Of a stretch of 64,000 nt of DNA, positions 1-11,627 are shown one piece after another; position 1 is the first letter of the stretch, and the number at the start of each line of letters is the position of its first letter. Origin of the DNA: Parapristionchus giblindavisi (lineage: Eukaryota > Nematoda > Chromadorea > Rhabditida > Diplogasteridae); NCBI GenBank assembly GCA_943737045.1, contig CALSFV010000236.1:784001-848000 (forward strand), given 5' to 3'. The notes beneath the pieces were generated by a model. It saw nothing but the letters and a program-made list of their open reading frames with translations. It did not search any database and was not told the origin of the DNA. Made by a program: the position numbers and the translations under genes.

Positions 1-577
1 AAACCCATTAAATCCGTTAATGTTAAATCCCAACCCTGCTTTCCAATTTAAAAAAAAACGCGCCTTTTGCCTGCGATGAGTCAGATTATACAATCACAGT
101 ATAAATTTTGCGATCGTTCTGTCTTCATTCACGAAAATAATCACGGTCGTTCGTATTTAAGGCACCTGCGTTTCCATCTTCGTCATAGCTGTGGAGAGAT
201 GTTGCTCTTCGTATTACTACAAAGAATATGAACAGACTTCACGATCTTTCGGATATTTCCTTTTCATAATTCAGGTATTCCAATATTTAAAAATCGAGTA
301 ATACACATGGCTGATAATCAAGGTTTTTTTGATTTTTATATATAGTTTGGTTTTCGGTGTATAGCAAATTCTAATTTTGTTTTGGTGCAATTGCACCACC
401 TCATTACTCAAATGCACCTGCAAATAACAATGTCTAGTCTATGGTAACTAGGGTTAACGAAACGAAAACGGAATACGAAAGTTTCGTTTGGAAGGGAAGA
501 TTTGCATTTCTTCCGGAACGAGCGAGAGAGAAATGAGATTCTTCCGGAATGAGAGTGATTTGATAGCGTTCCGTATC
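1..577. other. Unassigned flank, no gene recognised
   Basis: This AT-rich sequence lies upstream of the first fold-back element. A short open frame begins near 76, but it has no recognisable domain and no clear splice partners. The missing 5' exons of the chemoreceptor at 3.6 kb could in principle lie here or outside the window, but I could not identify them. Confidence 0.4.
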
Positions 578-1214
578 GGTGGGCATACACATTGTTACTT
601 CAATTTTGAATCCACAAATTTGGAACTTTTTATATATAACTGTAGAATTGTCACCAGCACATTTGCAAACATAGTTATGTAAATGTACACATTGGAACTG
701 ATTATAAGGAACTCTAATTTTGAATACGCAAGTTTGTAACTATGAATTTGTAACCAGAAATTTGTAACCAGAAATGTGTAACCAAACATTTGTAACCAAA
801 ACTTTGTAACCAGGAATTTGGAACCAAGAATTTGGAACCAAAAATTTGTAACCATCATATTTGAACCGAGGAAGTAAAACCATCATTGTTTTGGTTAACG
901 AAATTGCGCTCAACGAATCTGATACGAATCGAATCCAAATACCAAATTCTTGGTTCCAAATTCCTGGTTACAAAGTTTTGGTTACAAATGTTTGGTTACA
1001 AATATCTGGTTACAAATTTCTGGTTACAATTTCATAGTTTCAAATTTGCGTATTCAAAATTAGAGCTCCTTATAATCAGTTCCAATGTGTACATTTACAT
1101 AACTATGTTTGCAAATGTGCTGGTGACAATTATACAGTTCTATTTTTTCGTTTTCAATTTGCCAGTTACAAAGTGTTGAGTTCCAATTTTTAAGTTACAA
1201 AGTGTATGCCCACC
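578..1214. repeat. Fold-back element 1 (inverted repeat)
   Basis: The two arms are inverted copies. The left arm starts GGTGGGCATACACA and the right arm ends TGTATGCCCACC. Inner blocks (around 650-800 and 950-1130) also match in reverse complement, including many degenerate copies of a motif like TTGTAACCAGAAATT. A related, decayed segment is at about 26840-26975 and ends in the same AGTGTATGCCCACC terminus. Open frames on both strands here come from the internal repetition and are not genes. It is a non-autonomous DNA element or MITE of unknown superfamily. Confidence 0.8.
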
Positions 1215-1365
1215 TCCGTATCCCTTCCGTATCAATTTCATTGTTCGATCAGGACAAATTCAAACCATTGTATTATAGTATTTATTCCAAATATTGTAAG
1301 AACTTTTGTAAAACGTCATATACCCCTTATACAGTTTAATTGGATTGAATAAGTACCTGACTGAC

Positions 1366-1797
1366 TAGGGAATGGTTTCTTTGATGGTTGAAATTACGGG
1401 GAGTGACCTACATAGCAATATTCAGCATGGTCGACTTAGTAAGAATCAACTTTAAAAAGTTCCCATTGATCGATTTTTTAAACGAAACCCGTCGCATATC
1501 CGCCGCACGAAAACAGCCAAAAACGATTTTTTGGACTTGATTTCCACTGAAACAGCATTTTTTGCTTGAATTACCATGCAGACATGAAATGCAATCGAAT
1601 TCGCGTTCAAAAAGTGAGAAAAACAAAAAAATGCAACTTTTTGGTTGTCTTTCGTGCGGCGGATATGCGACGGGTTTCGCTTAAAAAATCGATCAATGGC
1701 AACTTTTGAAAGTTGATTCTTACTAAGTAGACCATGGTGAATATTGCTATGTAGGTCACTCCCCGTAATTTCAACCATCAAAGAAACCATTCCCTAA
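1366..1797. repeat. Fold-back element 2 (inverted repeat)
   Basis: This near-perfect palindrome begins TAGGGAATGGTTTC and ends GAAACCATTCCCTA, with arms of about 155 bp around a spacer. Overlapping minus-strand open frames of 72 and 112 codons are simply the two arms read through. The terminal TA on both sides is compatible with TA target-site insertion, as in Tc1/mariner or related elements. No protein is encoded. Confidence 0.85.
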
Positions 1798-1810
1798 TGA
1801 GACAACTCGT

Positions 1811-3550
1811 GCTAACAACTCACCATGGAGTTATGGTTAGTGACATATATCACTATAACCGGTATGAAATTCTGACTGGATATCCGTTGAGTCTACTAGC
1901 CACGAGCTTTTGGTATTCGAGAAAATCGATAATGAAAGTCGCGAATAATTAAGGCATGAAGACGGCTATCAACACCGGGGTGGTATGGCACACTCCGCAT
2001 TTTCAGGGGGGCCAATAATTTGGTGAAAGTGGGGCCAATAATTTGTGAAAAGTTGAGTCTCGAATTTGGCTACCAGACAAGCCCCACTTGAAAAATTGAG
2101 CCATTAATTTGGTCAAAATAATGGCCCCACTAAACTTTTCGCTAAACTTTAGTCCAAATTAATGGCTCAACTTTTCAAGTGGGGCCAATAATTTGGTCAT
2201 AATAATGGCCCCACTAAACTTTTCGCTAAACTTTAGTCCAAATTAATCGCTCAACTTTTCAAGTGGGGCCAATAATTTGGCCAATAAATTGGCTCGACAA
2301 CTAAAAGTTTAGTCAATTATTTGCTTACTTTTATTCCAGTTCCATTTATATCTACTACACATTTAAATGTTTTATACATCAATTAACTTCTTTATCCTCA
2401 GAACAACAATATGTACATATCAATTACAACATGACAATGAAAATGAAACGAGTAATTAACAGTATGGTCTTGCGACAAACTTCTTCAGCTTGTTCGAGTG
2501 TCATCGTTTGATTCTTGTCATCTTTGGCTTCTCATGGGGTACAAATCAGAGCTGCGAGATACTTCGTATCGACGAATTGAGATTTCCTGAAAACAATAGA
2601 ATCAATAACAACATGTTGTAAATCTTGATATTTATACTCACCGGGTTGGGAGACAGAGTTGAGTAGTGACTGATACTACAGCTGTTCGTCGTGCAGTTCT
2701 TCGCTCTGTGACGGAATGATGATCTTCGGAGGACGACGCTTCACCTTCTTGATAGAGCAGAGATATCCTTGTAATATATTAAATTAAAGAAAAACAACAA
2801 TTAGTGAGCACAGCCATTGAAGGAGCGAAAACAGCAACAGTATACTCAACCAGCAAAATACTTTGATAAGTAGAATATAAACAAGAAATGCAACGAAAAC
2901 AACATTATTTAGTCGAAAAACTTCCATGGCAGGTATGCCGACATGACCTAACAAGAAATATTTAGCAAATATCGCCTTGTACACTCTGAGCTATTCTACG
3001 GCTCTCAGTGAAACGGCTCGACATACCGTAGTGGGGCCATTATTTAAGCCAAAAGTTTAGCTCAACTTTGCGACTAAAATAATAGCCCCACTTCGAACCA
3101 AATTATTGGCTCAACTACCAAAATAATGGCTCAACTTTTCACTCTCGACCAAATTATTGCCCCCCCCCCCTAAAAATGCGGAGCACCATATCAACTCGGT
3201 TTTCATCTTCAATGTTACCGACACTTATAGTGTAGTGGTTTGGAGCCGAAAACCGAGTTGATATGGATAGAAATATCAAGATAGCCGTGTTCGTGGCTTC
3301 ATTATTCGCGATTTTGTTATGCACTGTTACATTTGCCTTACGTATCTACGCCGTAACCCCCTCCGCCGCCTGTCCGACGCGACGGAGGGGGTTACGGCGT
3401 AGACACGTAAGGCAAATGTAACAGTGCATTATTGATTTTCTCGAAAACCAAATACTCGTGGCAAGTAGACTCGACGGATATCCAGTCAGAATTTCATACC
3501 GGTTCTAGTGATATATGTCGCTAACCATAACTCCATGGCGAGTAGTTAGC
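1811..3550. repeat. Fold-back element 3, large and internally repetitive
   Basis: Terminal arms of about 130 bp are inverted copies; the left holds CCATGGAGTTATGGTTAG and the right CTAACCATAACTCCATGG. Inside, 1995-2300 holds direct repeats of a unit containing AAGTGGGGCCAATAATTTGG, and 3020-3180 holds the same theme inverted. A GC-rich hairpin sits at 3310-3432. The middle (2440-3000) contains a hydrophobic 66-codon minus-strand frame that I do not accept as a gene. A relative of the internal repeat is at 31085-31345. The element ends about 50 bp upstream of the first visible chemoreceptor exon. Confidence 0.8.
3310..3432. repeat. GC-rich perfect-type hairpin
   Basis: A roughly 55 bp arm reading GTTACATTTGCCTTACG and on through TACGCCGTAACCCCCTCCG is followed immediately by its reverse complement. 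It is strikingly GC-rich against an AT-rich background. A second member with the same core (TACGCCGTAACCCCCTCCGC on one strand) lies at about 27160-27272. The transcript of either would fold into a long stem. Confidence 0.85.
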
Positions 3551-3597
3551 ATTCCCTTGTGAGTACTGTACATAGCATGCATAAAGCTTTTTGACAG

Positions 3598-6067
3598 ATT
3601 TTCGTGTTGATTGGATTAATGATCGGATATATCATAGTCTTCGATGACGATATCGACTATGCATATTATTGTTCAGCAATTACAACGAGTGGAAGAGCAT
3701 ACCATCAAGTTATTGCGGTATGTATGCACTACAGCACACAGAGAAAAAGTGTTGAAGCACACCACCCCAGCTGCTATGCACGGAGCACAAGACCTGTGGT
3801 GTATTATATTCACCACCTTTTGTGCTATATTTTACGCGTTTTGTGTTATATTTAACACTTTTTGTGTTACCTATATTTACCACTTTATAACGGTTATTCG
3901 TTCACTGTAGTTTCGTTTTACACGTTTTCGCGGTGTATACCACGTGATTGAACTTTGTGCCCACGATCACGTGGTGTCCTATTTACACCTACCAATATTG
4001 AATGATGGAAATAAATTTAAAAATGAAAAAAAGATTTTGGTGTAGATTACTATATCATTTCTATGCAATCTAACAATCACACTAGTCTAACATGCCTACT
4101 GGACGGACATTACAAAGATTTATTTTATTTTTGGTTATTTGAGTAATTCGTACAAGTTCGAAAACGGACATTGAACGGAGAAATTGATCTCCCAGATGCT
4201 GAAAATTAGGACTTACGAATAAGAAAATTCCCCACTGTTTGACTCACAATATGTCAATGCATGAATCTGGTAATATGTGTGTATGTGTCTAATTGTAAGC
4301 AATTTGTTATGTACACTATGTATCTTCATTAAATCTCTCATCATTTCAGTTGATACTCTTACTCATGGAGATATTCGTCATAGTGGCCTTCCATATTTTG
4401 CTGTCGATCAATAGACGAAGACTAGAGAATGGAAAATATTTCGCTCTTACAATTAGGTAAGTCTAACCAATGGTCTAACCAATGGTCTAGAGGACCTGTC
4501 TGGCCCATTAGACTATTCATACGGTAAAGATTTCTATCCAAGCCCCTTGATACTCAATCCACTGTTTCGCAGATAGTGAACATGAGAGCTCCTCGGTTCA
4601 TGTGTGCTCTTTCAAACCATAGTCTCAATTTTAGATACCAAATATCGGAGAATATTCGCGTACTGGAAGTTGTTTTACCCGTTGTTTGGTGAGTCGATTC
4701 GCATTCAGCATCTGACAATTTTTTTGTTAGTGTAGTGCTAGGTTATGTCATAGGTAAACGAAGAGTTGGGTCATATTAGTTTATCGGTCAGACGCTTTTA
4801 GGGTATTCAACCCATCATCAGTGACAATTGCTTGCAAAGAACAATCAAATTCTTTCTTCAGGAGCCACATGGGGTCTATTCACCATAATTGCCTTTCTTA
4901 GCTACAATGGACTGCCGTCGCTATTCGATCCCCGAGGATATCCGGTGTTTGAAGTATGAATATTGTAAATATTTTTTAAATAACAAATAAAAAGGAAAAA
5001 AATGCATAAATATAAATATTGTAAATCAACAATTTTTTCCTTAAAGTATTAAAGTATGTGTACATTTACCACATTCAGAAATGAAACCCTAATATGTAGT
5101 AAACTAATATGAAATAATAGAATATGAATATGAAAATAAAGTCGAATAGTTTGCTTCAGTTTGTTAGTTTGCTAGTTTAATAAAAGCTTGCATCTGTTAT
5201 GTTATATATAAAATACACTTGTTTATTTGGTACGAGAGTAGCCAACCACTCCCACAAGCGACTTTCTTGTTTTGCATGGTTCAGAAACTATGCCGATCTC
5301 TTTTATATATCATATAGCGCGCGGCGAAGGTCAGCCGGGTTAGAGAGAGGCAGCGGAGAGACAATCGAGAGGTGGGACGAGATGTAGAAGGCTACATCTA
5401 GCTCGCATCTTGATTGTGACTTCCGTTCGTTAGCACCATTTGTCATTTTCTTATGCAAATACATTTTATACGCACAATATGCAAGAATTTTTTGTTGCAG
5501 GAATTTTACAGTATTTTTTGAGATAGAGACAGACCCATGGAGAGAAAGATCATACATACAAATATTTTAATAAAAATCAAGATAAAAAATAACATTTTGT
5601 GAGAGAACCGTGAGTTGTCAGTTGTACTCTTTCAACACTATATGCTCCTTCTTCAAGCGTTTCTCTGTCGTTAACTAATAATTTTCCAGGACGCCATAAA
5701 TGTAATATATCTACATGCAGTGATCATCTCAATCGTTTCTTTCGTTCGCCATCGGTAAATGTTCTAGTAGTAATTTTTTTTTCTGTAAAAAAACTATTTG
5801 TTTAATTAATTTAAAATGCAAAGCGTGAACTAGTTTTGCATGCAAAGTAATTTTATTCATTCAATAACCAAACCAATTGTTTGGGTTTTGCTTTAATTAA
5901 TTCATTATATGATTAATTCTCATTTCATGTATTATACATACTAAATGCTAGAGTTTCATTGCAGAAACGATCTCGTCGAACGACGAAAAACGATTGTAGT
6001 GAACAAAAGTGGAACTAATTCATACAATCAATTATATCGTCAGATGATTGAAAGAGGATGGAGATAA
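3598..6067 (+). CDS. Seven-transmembrane chemoreceptor, Sre/Srab-like, 3' part
   Basis: I read six exons with matching phases: 3598-3717, 4350-4456, 4635-4688, 4731-4753 (a 23-nt micro-exon), 4862-4953 and 5690-5754, plus the terminal exon 5965-6067. The conceptual product is the C-terminal half of a serpentine receptor. It has a hydrophobic segment followed by a loop ending YYCSAITTSG, a membrane segment LILLLMEIFVIVAFHILLS, and the motif RYQISENIRVLE. That motif resembles the conserved RYQ..EN box of nematode Sre/Srab receptors that follows the fifth membrane span. Two further membrane segments and a basic tail ending ERGWR precede the stop. Such receptors act in sensory neurons as chemosensory GPCRs. 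The N-terminal exons (spans 1-3) are not visible; a 1.7 kb fold-back element lies directly upstream. Intron 4954-5689 carries a MITE. It could be an intact gene with a long first intron or a 5'-truncated pseudogene. The family assignment is from memory of the motif only. Confidence 0.6.
5205..5482. mobile_element. MITE family 3, copy in receptor intron
   Basis: A roughly 275 bp segment begins TATAAAATACACTTGTTTAT and ends CATTTTATACGCACAATAT. It is nearly identical to 46359-46640. The two termini are imperfect inverted repeats (TATAAAAT versus ATTTTATA). Shortened relatives with the same ends lie at 46800-47073 and 48370-48585. No transposase is encoded. Confidence 0.75.
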
Positions 6068-6643
6068 TGTCACATGTAACAATCACCAAATGACTCTTGT
6101 TACACTAGGAATATTTAATTGGTATCAAACATTTTGAATGTGTCATAATAATGATTTCAACTTTGTACAATTTATCTCGTTTATGAAATCATACTCTCTC
6201 TAATCCTCTTTAAAATCAACAAATAAAAAATTGAGTCATTCTCGCGCTTTTCTTATAACTGCTCTTTTTTATACAATTTAGAGGTAGATTGAAATAATAT
6301 TATGCATGACCATCTATCGTTGGTGCAAATGATAGAAAAAGTTGCGTTACGCCGGCTTAATTTTGCATTAGATAGACAACTATATTCTACTATAACTATA
6401 AGACAACTATATTCAGCCGATTAGGCTCATTGTCAGCTGGATCGCCATTTGAGTTCTTCAACGAGTCCGATCATGTCTATGGTCCCTTTTTTATACCTTC
6501 CAAATACATACTACTCAAAAAGTAATCGATAAAGCAGGGGGTCCTTCTTTAATTTAAAATATATCATCAACAGTTTCTAGGATTTACTGGAATGAGATAT
6601 CTTTCACATTTTTATTTGTATTTCAACAAAAATAAAGGTTTGG
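6068..6643. other. Intergenic, no gene seen
   Basis: This AT-rich spacer lies between the receptor stop codon and the first tRNA pair. Its right end (from about 6510) resembles 11275-11410, so it belongs to the directly duplicated tRNA block. I see no coding exons here. Confidence 0.5.
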
Positions 6644-6715
6644 TGCCTCATGCTGGAATCGAACCAGCGACCTTCTGTTTACTAGACAGACGCTCTGCCA
6701 CTGAGCCAATAAGGC
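6644..6715 (-). tRNA. tRNA-Thr (anticodon AGU)
   Basis: On the minus strand the sequence folds as a 72-nt cloverleaf. The acceptor GCCUUAU pairs with AUGAGGC. The D arm is GCUCAGUGGCAGAGC, the anticodon stem is UCUGU/ACAGA with loop CUAGUAA (anticodon AGU), and the T arm is GCUGG/CCAGC with loop UUCGAUU. The A box (GGCTCAGTGG) and B box (GGTTCGATTCC) promoters are intact. It lies 73 bp downstream of a tRNA-Arg on the same strand. The pair is duplicated at 11.4-11.6 kb. Confidence 0.93.
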
Positions 6716-6788
6716 TGATGTTTCGTCCATCCAACAACGAATGTATGAGATTAAATTCAAAGTGAAGTGGAAAGAGAACAAAAGATTA

Positions 6789-6861
6789 CGACCACGGTAG
6801 GGATCGAACCTACAATCTTCTGCTCCGTAGGCAGACGCGTTATCCATTGCGCCACGCGGCC
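6789..6861 (-). tRNA. tRNA-Arg (anticodon ACG)
   Basis: A minus-strand 73-nt cloverleaf with acceptor GGCCGCG pairing CGUGGUC through two G-U pairs. The anticodon stem UCUGC/GCAGA holds loop CUACGGA (anticodon ACG). The T arm is GUAGG/CCUAC with a normal seven-base loop UUCGAUC. The A and B boxes are intact. It is the upstream member of the Arg/Thr pair. Its duplicate at 11556-11627 has lost one T-loop base. Confidence 0.93.
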
Positions 6862-7575
6862 ATGTGTACTCGGGTTAAATAAATGACTAAGGATTCTTCG
6901 TATCTTGTTTTACTCGGAAATTGACAGATTTGACAGATTTTGACGAGATCGATTTCAGTGCAATGTTTATGGCACATAACAAGCAGATAGTTCTGCCATT
7001 GCTAAAGACAAGTCGATCTCCAGGTTTACCCTGTTTTCGGAGGATAATTTCAAGAGGATTAAAACTCAATGGTGGTTACGCTCCCTTTAAAACTCAATGC
7101 AGGAACCTAAGAACGACTGTTCACCTAGTATTATTATACTTTACATTTAACTGATTAATATTGCACAATATTCTGATTCAAACCATTTTTATTTGAATGC
7201 CAGGCGAGCGAGATATTGTATTTGATAGAGTTTCTGTTCTGAGCGATCATGCATGATTTCAAATTCAATAGAAGTACTTTGCTTGAGGACGAGATGGATA
7301 TTGTGAAATGTTTTCTAATTTGACTTTCTGTCGATATCTACCGTGTTCTTGTGATCTGAAGAAACATATTGAATATGACTCTAACATTCGCCCATACGAG
7401 ACATATCTCCATCACTCTTTAGCCTATAGAGAACAGAGAAATAGTGCGCAAGATGAAGAGACGGTTTACAAATGTTCCATTCCTGCATCCTGATCAAACT
7501 AAATTTATCCGTATATAAGCACACCAATAGACTATAGGAACATACCACATCGGCTGGAGAGAAATCTTATCCGGG
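6862..7575. other. Upstream region of astacin gene A, outer duplication arm
   Basis: From about 6945 the sequence matches the reverse complement of about 20960 downward, marking the outer end of the inverted astacin duplication. The conserved block 7330-7575 contains a TATA motif (GTATATAAGC, about 7511-7520). A probable untranslated first exon ends CTTATCCGG before GTTAGT. A decayed right half of MITE family 1 (GGTTACGCTCCCTTTAAA) lies near 7075-7095. Overlapping short open frames at 6890-7150 show no domain. Confidence 0.55.
7511..7520 (+). promoter_or_regulatory. TATA box of astacin gene A
   Basis: GTATATAAGC lies about 240 bp before the start codon and upstream of a probable 5' untranslated exon. 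The same box and about 200 bp around it are conserved in the inverted copy (20526-20535), which argues for a real core promoter. Confidence 0.6.
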
Positions 7576-7760
7576 TTAGTTACTTTTAAATTTATTTTAT
7601 TATTCTATTGTCATACTTTGTCATACAAAAGTCATACTTTGTTTCAAATGAGTTTCATCGAACATTTGTATTATAAATCTAAAATATATAACCGTTTATA
7701 TTTCTTTTCCATTGAGAAAAAACCGTACACCTGCCTCAAACATAATTTTCAGCATATAAG

Positions 7761-10700
7761 ATGCTCTCAACAACTTTTTTCTTCGTTTTGATTGCGGGAT
7801 GTATCGCTACCCCTCTGGGAGAATTAGATACGAAGGAGATCGAGAAGGTCATTGATTAATATGTTAAAACTTTTAAAAAATCAATTGCAAAAGAGTTTTC
7901 AATGAAATATTTCGATATTTCACAATTTTAAAAAATCAAAAATGAAAAAAAATTTGAAAATCATTTCAATTTCAGTTCGAGAAGGAAATGTCCCGTGAGG
8001 TCGAGGAAGAATTTGGTGGAAAAGAAACCCAAGAAGAACTTGAATCACTTCGTGAACAATATGTTGCTTCTCATCCCGGAAATGAAACTTTCATCTACGT
8101 TCCCACTGAAATCGATATCAATGCAAATCAGACTGAACTCTTCGAGGGAGATCTTGTTCTCACTGCGTAAGCCAATCAATTTATTGATTTCCGAGCATAT
8201 TATTGATTATTTCGTGACATTAATTTATATCCTGAAAGGTATTTCAGTGAGCAATGGAAGGTAGCCCTTGATTATGATCCAGAGAATCCAGCTAGACGTA
8301 GACAGGGACTCGCTAGTGTTGCTAATATGTGGCAGCCTATTGGAGCTCCAGTCATTCCGTACACTTTTGCTTCAGGATTCCGTAAGATTTTGAATATTAG
8401 AGGAATTAAAACTGAAAAATATTATTTTGAAACTAAAAATTCTTGTGAATTATTGCTCTTCCTTATTTTTATTACAGAAAATGAGAAAACGAGCCCTCAA
8501 GTTAAGCTTTTACTCACTTTCGAATAAAATAAACAGAACAGCAATACTTGAAATTTGTAAAAAAAACTATTGCAGCTACCCAACATCAGCCAACTATCCT
8601 TGCTGCAATGAAATTCTGGGAGGACCGCACTTGCGCTAAGTTTAGACCTGCTACTTCTGCTGACAAGAGCGCGTAAGTGAATTATTATCAACGGACTATT
8701 TACCTTACACCATGCTCCCAAAAACATACTAATAATACTATCGTACATGTAAAAATAGTTGTATCATGAACGGTGTGAATGGATCTGAACGGATCAGGCC
8801 GATCAAACGGGATTGTGAGCGAGAAGGTCATTTTCGTTATTTTTCAATCTTGTGAACTATTATCAACGAACTCTTTACTTTATACTGCAATAGGGATATA
8901 AAAACAATTTGAGAAATAATAATAATAATGTTGCAAAGTTTTACCGGATTTTCAGAATCATCTATAACCATATCAGCAATGGATGTTCGTCAAATGTGGG
9001 AAGAAATGCTTATGGTCGTCAGAATCTGAATCTATCCCCTAATGGATGTATGACTGTGAGTTTTATGTTTCATTGTCATTATTAACTCATTTTGACTTAC
9101 AAAGAGACGATAACCTATCGAAGATAAAGTAAGTGAAAAGTCTTCCTTTAGACGCGAAAAAAATGTGGATAATGTAGAGAATAATATTATTAATCAATTT
9201 TGAATGAATATTTTCAGGTTACCATCGTTGCTCACGAGCTCTCTCACGCTTTCGGAACCCTCCACGTTCAATCCAGAACCGATCGTGATAAGTACGTCAC
9301 ACCACATTTTTAAGATCATATTTTTTTGAAATTGGTGTTTGGTGATTTTTGGAAATTGTAAAATAACGATTGATTTTTCTTGCAGCTATGTAACTATCGA
9401 TACTTCTAACATAGAAAGAGGAATGGAACACAATTTCAAAATGGAACCAAATGGAATGTCTACATATGGTATTCCATACGAGTTCGGATCCATGCAGCAT
9501 TACTTCCCCTATGCGTAAGATTGATCTTTGTACATTGATCTTTGATCTTTGATCTTTCTACAGTTTCGCCGTCAACCAACAGCGTCCCACCATCTATGCC
9601 CGTCAAAATTACCAGAGATACCAGGGATCTATGGATGGTCCTAGAGCTACTTTCTGGGATACTGTACTGATCAACAAAATGTACAAGTGTACTGGTATGT
9701 AAAAAAATGTGTTTTTCATGTTTTCCATAATCGAGAGACCATTTAAAAGTTTTCGCTAATTTTAATCCTATAGGTACGTTCAATATTTCAGCAGATTATG
9801 AATGCATAAATGTTTCAGACAGATGCACCAACAAGATTTCTTGTCAGAACAATGGAGTTCAAGATGGAAAAGACTGTTACAAATGTTTCTGTCCTAGGGG
9901 ATGGACTGGAACCAACTGCGAGAGAAGAGTAGGGTTTATTCTTTAAATTTTACATAAATATCACCCGAATAACGGAGAAAATATTATTTAAACTTCAATA
10001 TATGATTCATTTATATTGTCAATTTTCTTTTTCAGCCCTCTGATGCCCAGATCGTCACAGCCACTGCCAATCCTACACCAGTCAAGCTCGATATGTCAAC
10101 CGCATTCAGATCATTTGAAGAGAAACTTGTTGTAGTTCAGGTAAAGTCGATATTATGATCAAGAAAGTCAACACTATCTTCGGTTTATTCATAATTCTCG
10201 TCTGTTTTGTGCAATGAAAACGCTGCTAAAAGTGATTTTACACTGATTCAGGCTCCCGCTGGAAAGCGTATTCAAGCTGTGGTCAGCAAGTTCGGACCGT
10301 ATGTTTTCAAATTCTTAATATTGAATCTATTTTATATCTTTATAACCTAAAGTATTATTTAAAAAAAATCTGATTTGATCGTGAATTATGCACTAATCCA
10401 AACTATTTATGTGAAATAGAAGTTTGTTCTAGTTACCGTTTCTCGATGTGCCGTTCTGTTGGTCTTGAGGTCGTTCCCACAACTGACACTCGCACTTCAG
10501 GACTCAGGTACGGTATTTTATATTTATCGATTGATAGGCATCGTTTCTGAATGAAATTGATATTCTCCGCTTCTTTTACATTTTATCTTCGAGAAAAATT
10601 GCTTGCATTATGTAACTTCAAACATCTTCGAATTTCACAATGATAATATGAAAAAAACAATATTATTCAGATTCTGCTCTCAACCCTCGACTACCGATGG

Positions 10701-10794
10701 AACGATCTACTCTGACAGCAATACAATGCTTCTTTGGTTGTATCGTGATGCTAACTATCCTGTATCTGCCGAAGTTACTGTACGTGCTGTATGA
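7761..10794 (+). CDS. Secreted astacin metalloprotease (astacin-EGF-CUB), intact copy A
   Basis: Thirteen exons join in frame to 467 codons: 7761-7847, 7976-8166, 8248-8381, 8576-8672, 8956-9055, 9218-9291, 9386-9514, 9564-9694, 9819-9928, 10036-10140, 10252-10298, 10433-10507, 10671-10794. The order is signal peptide (MLSTTFFFVLIAGCIA), acidic propeptide, catalytic domain, EGF-like module with six Cys (CTNKISCQNNG to GTNCE), and a CUB-like domain to the C-terminus. This is the architecture of nematode NAS subfamily proteases, which are secreted zinc endopeptidases used in matrix, cuticle or food protein processing. The zinc site reads HELSHAFGTLH, keeping HExxHxxGxxH, but the usual Phe is Thr and the Glu after the third His is Val. 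The Met-turn reads GSMQHY. The start was chosen from the signal peptide and the match to copy B. TTTTCAG at 7746-7752 can serve as a 5' or trans-splice acceptor. The exact natural substrate is unknown. Confidence 0.93.
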
Positions 10795-10818
10795 GAGAGA
10801 AGAACAAAATGAGGATTG

Positions 10819-10824
10819 AATAAA
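10819..10824 (+). terminator. Polyadenylation signal, astacin A
   Basis: AATAAA lies 25 bases after the stop codon. The 3' UTR matches the mirror copy (AATAAA complement at 17295-17300) until about 10880, where similarity to the other arm stops. Confidence 0.7.
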
Positions 10825-11411
10825 CTAGAGCATTCAATACATTTTTATCACACACGATATGATATCGAGGAACACTTAAAAGAGATTTCTTGGGATTAAC
10901 TGTCGTGATGTAGTGGAGATGGGAAATAGAGGAATTCAATAGTGAGAAGTGAAAATGCCGAGATCTTACGCACAATTAGTTTCTCGTCTTCCGTTTGGTA
11001 TCGGCATAACGTATTTTTGTCTTACCGTATACAAATTAAACACTTGTTATGGTATAATAAAGAAGAAAAAGAGAAGACATTGTAAATTGATGAAAAAATA
11101 GCTTGAGCATACTGAGGGATTATAGATCAGTGCATCATTCAACATAATAATTGTCGCTGTAAACGGAGAGAGAAAAGAAAGAAAAAAATATAAATTGTTG
11201 TAGATCTGACTTCTCAATCGCTCAATCATAATCATAGAAATGGATTATCCTTGTTTTTGCGTTCTGTGTAGGACTCAAATAATAATCGATAAAGTAGTGG
11301 AATGAACTAAACATTGATAACAACATTGATAACAAACATTGATATAATAGTTACTATGATTTGCCCGGATGGTAGATGAATTATCTCGATTTCAACAAAA
11401 AAAATGTTTGG

Positions 11412-11483
11412 TGCCTCATGCTGGAATCGAACCAGCGACCTTCTGTTTACTAGACAGACGCTCTGCCACTGAGCCAATGAGGC
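11412..11483 (-). tRNA. tRNA-Thr (AGU), second copy
   Basis: It is identical to the 6644-6715 gene except for one acceptor base, which turns a G-U pair into a better pair (GCCUCAU with AUGAGGC). All stems, both internal promoter boxes and anticodon AGU are intact. It is part of a direct duplication of the 6.5-6.9 kb block. Confidence 0.92.
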
Positions 11484-11555
11484 TGATGAGGATGCAATCC
11501 AATAACGAATACAAGAGATTGAATTCAAAGTGATATGGAAAAGCGCAAAATAATA

Positions 11556-11627
11556 CGACCACGGTAGGGATCGACCTACAATCTTCTGCTCCGTAGGCAG
11601 ACGCGTTATCCATTGCGCCACGCGGCC
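11556..11627 (-). pseudogene. tRNA-Arg (ACG) copy with shortened T loop
   Basis: The sequence matches the 6789-6861 tRNA-Arg except for one deleted base in the B box. The T stem GUAGG/CCUAC now encloses only UCGAUC, six bases instead of seven. Loss of the conserved T54/T55 register should weaken both TFIIIC binding and the elbow fold, so I call it a probable pseudogene. The anticodon arm is unchanged. Confidence 0.7.

Noticed and set aside
2784..2984. 66-codon hydrophobic minus-strand frame
   Set aside because: AT-rich sequence inside fold-back element 3 easily gives hydrophobic translation; no splice sites or homology seen.
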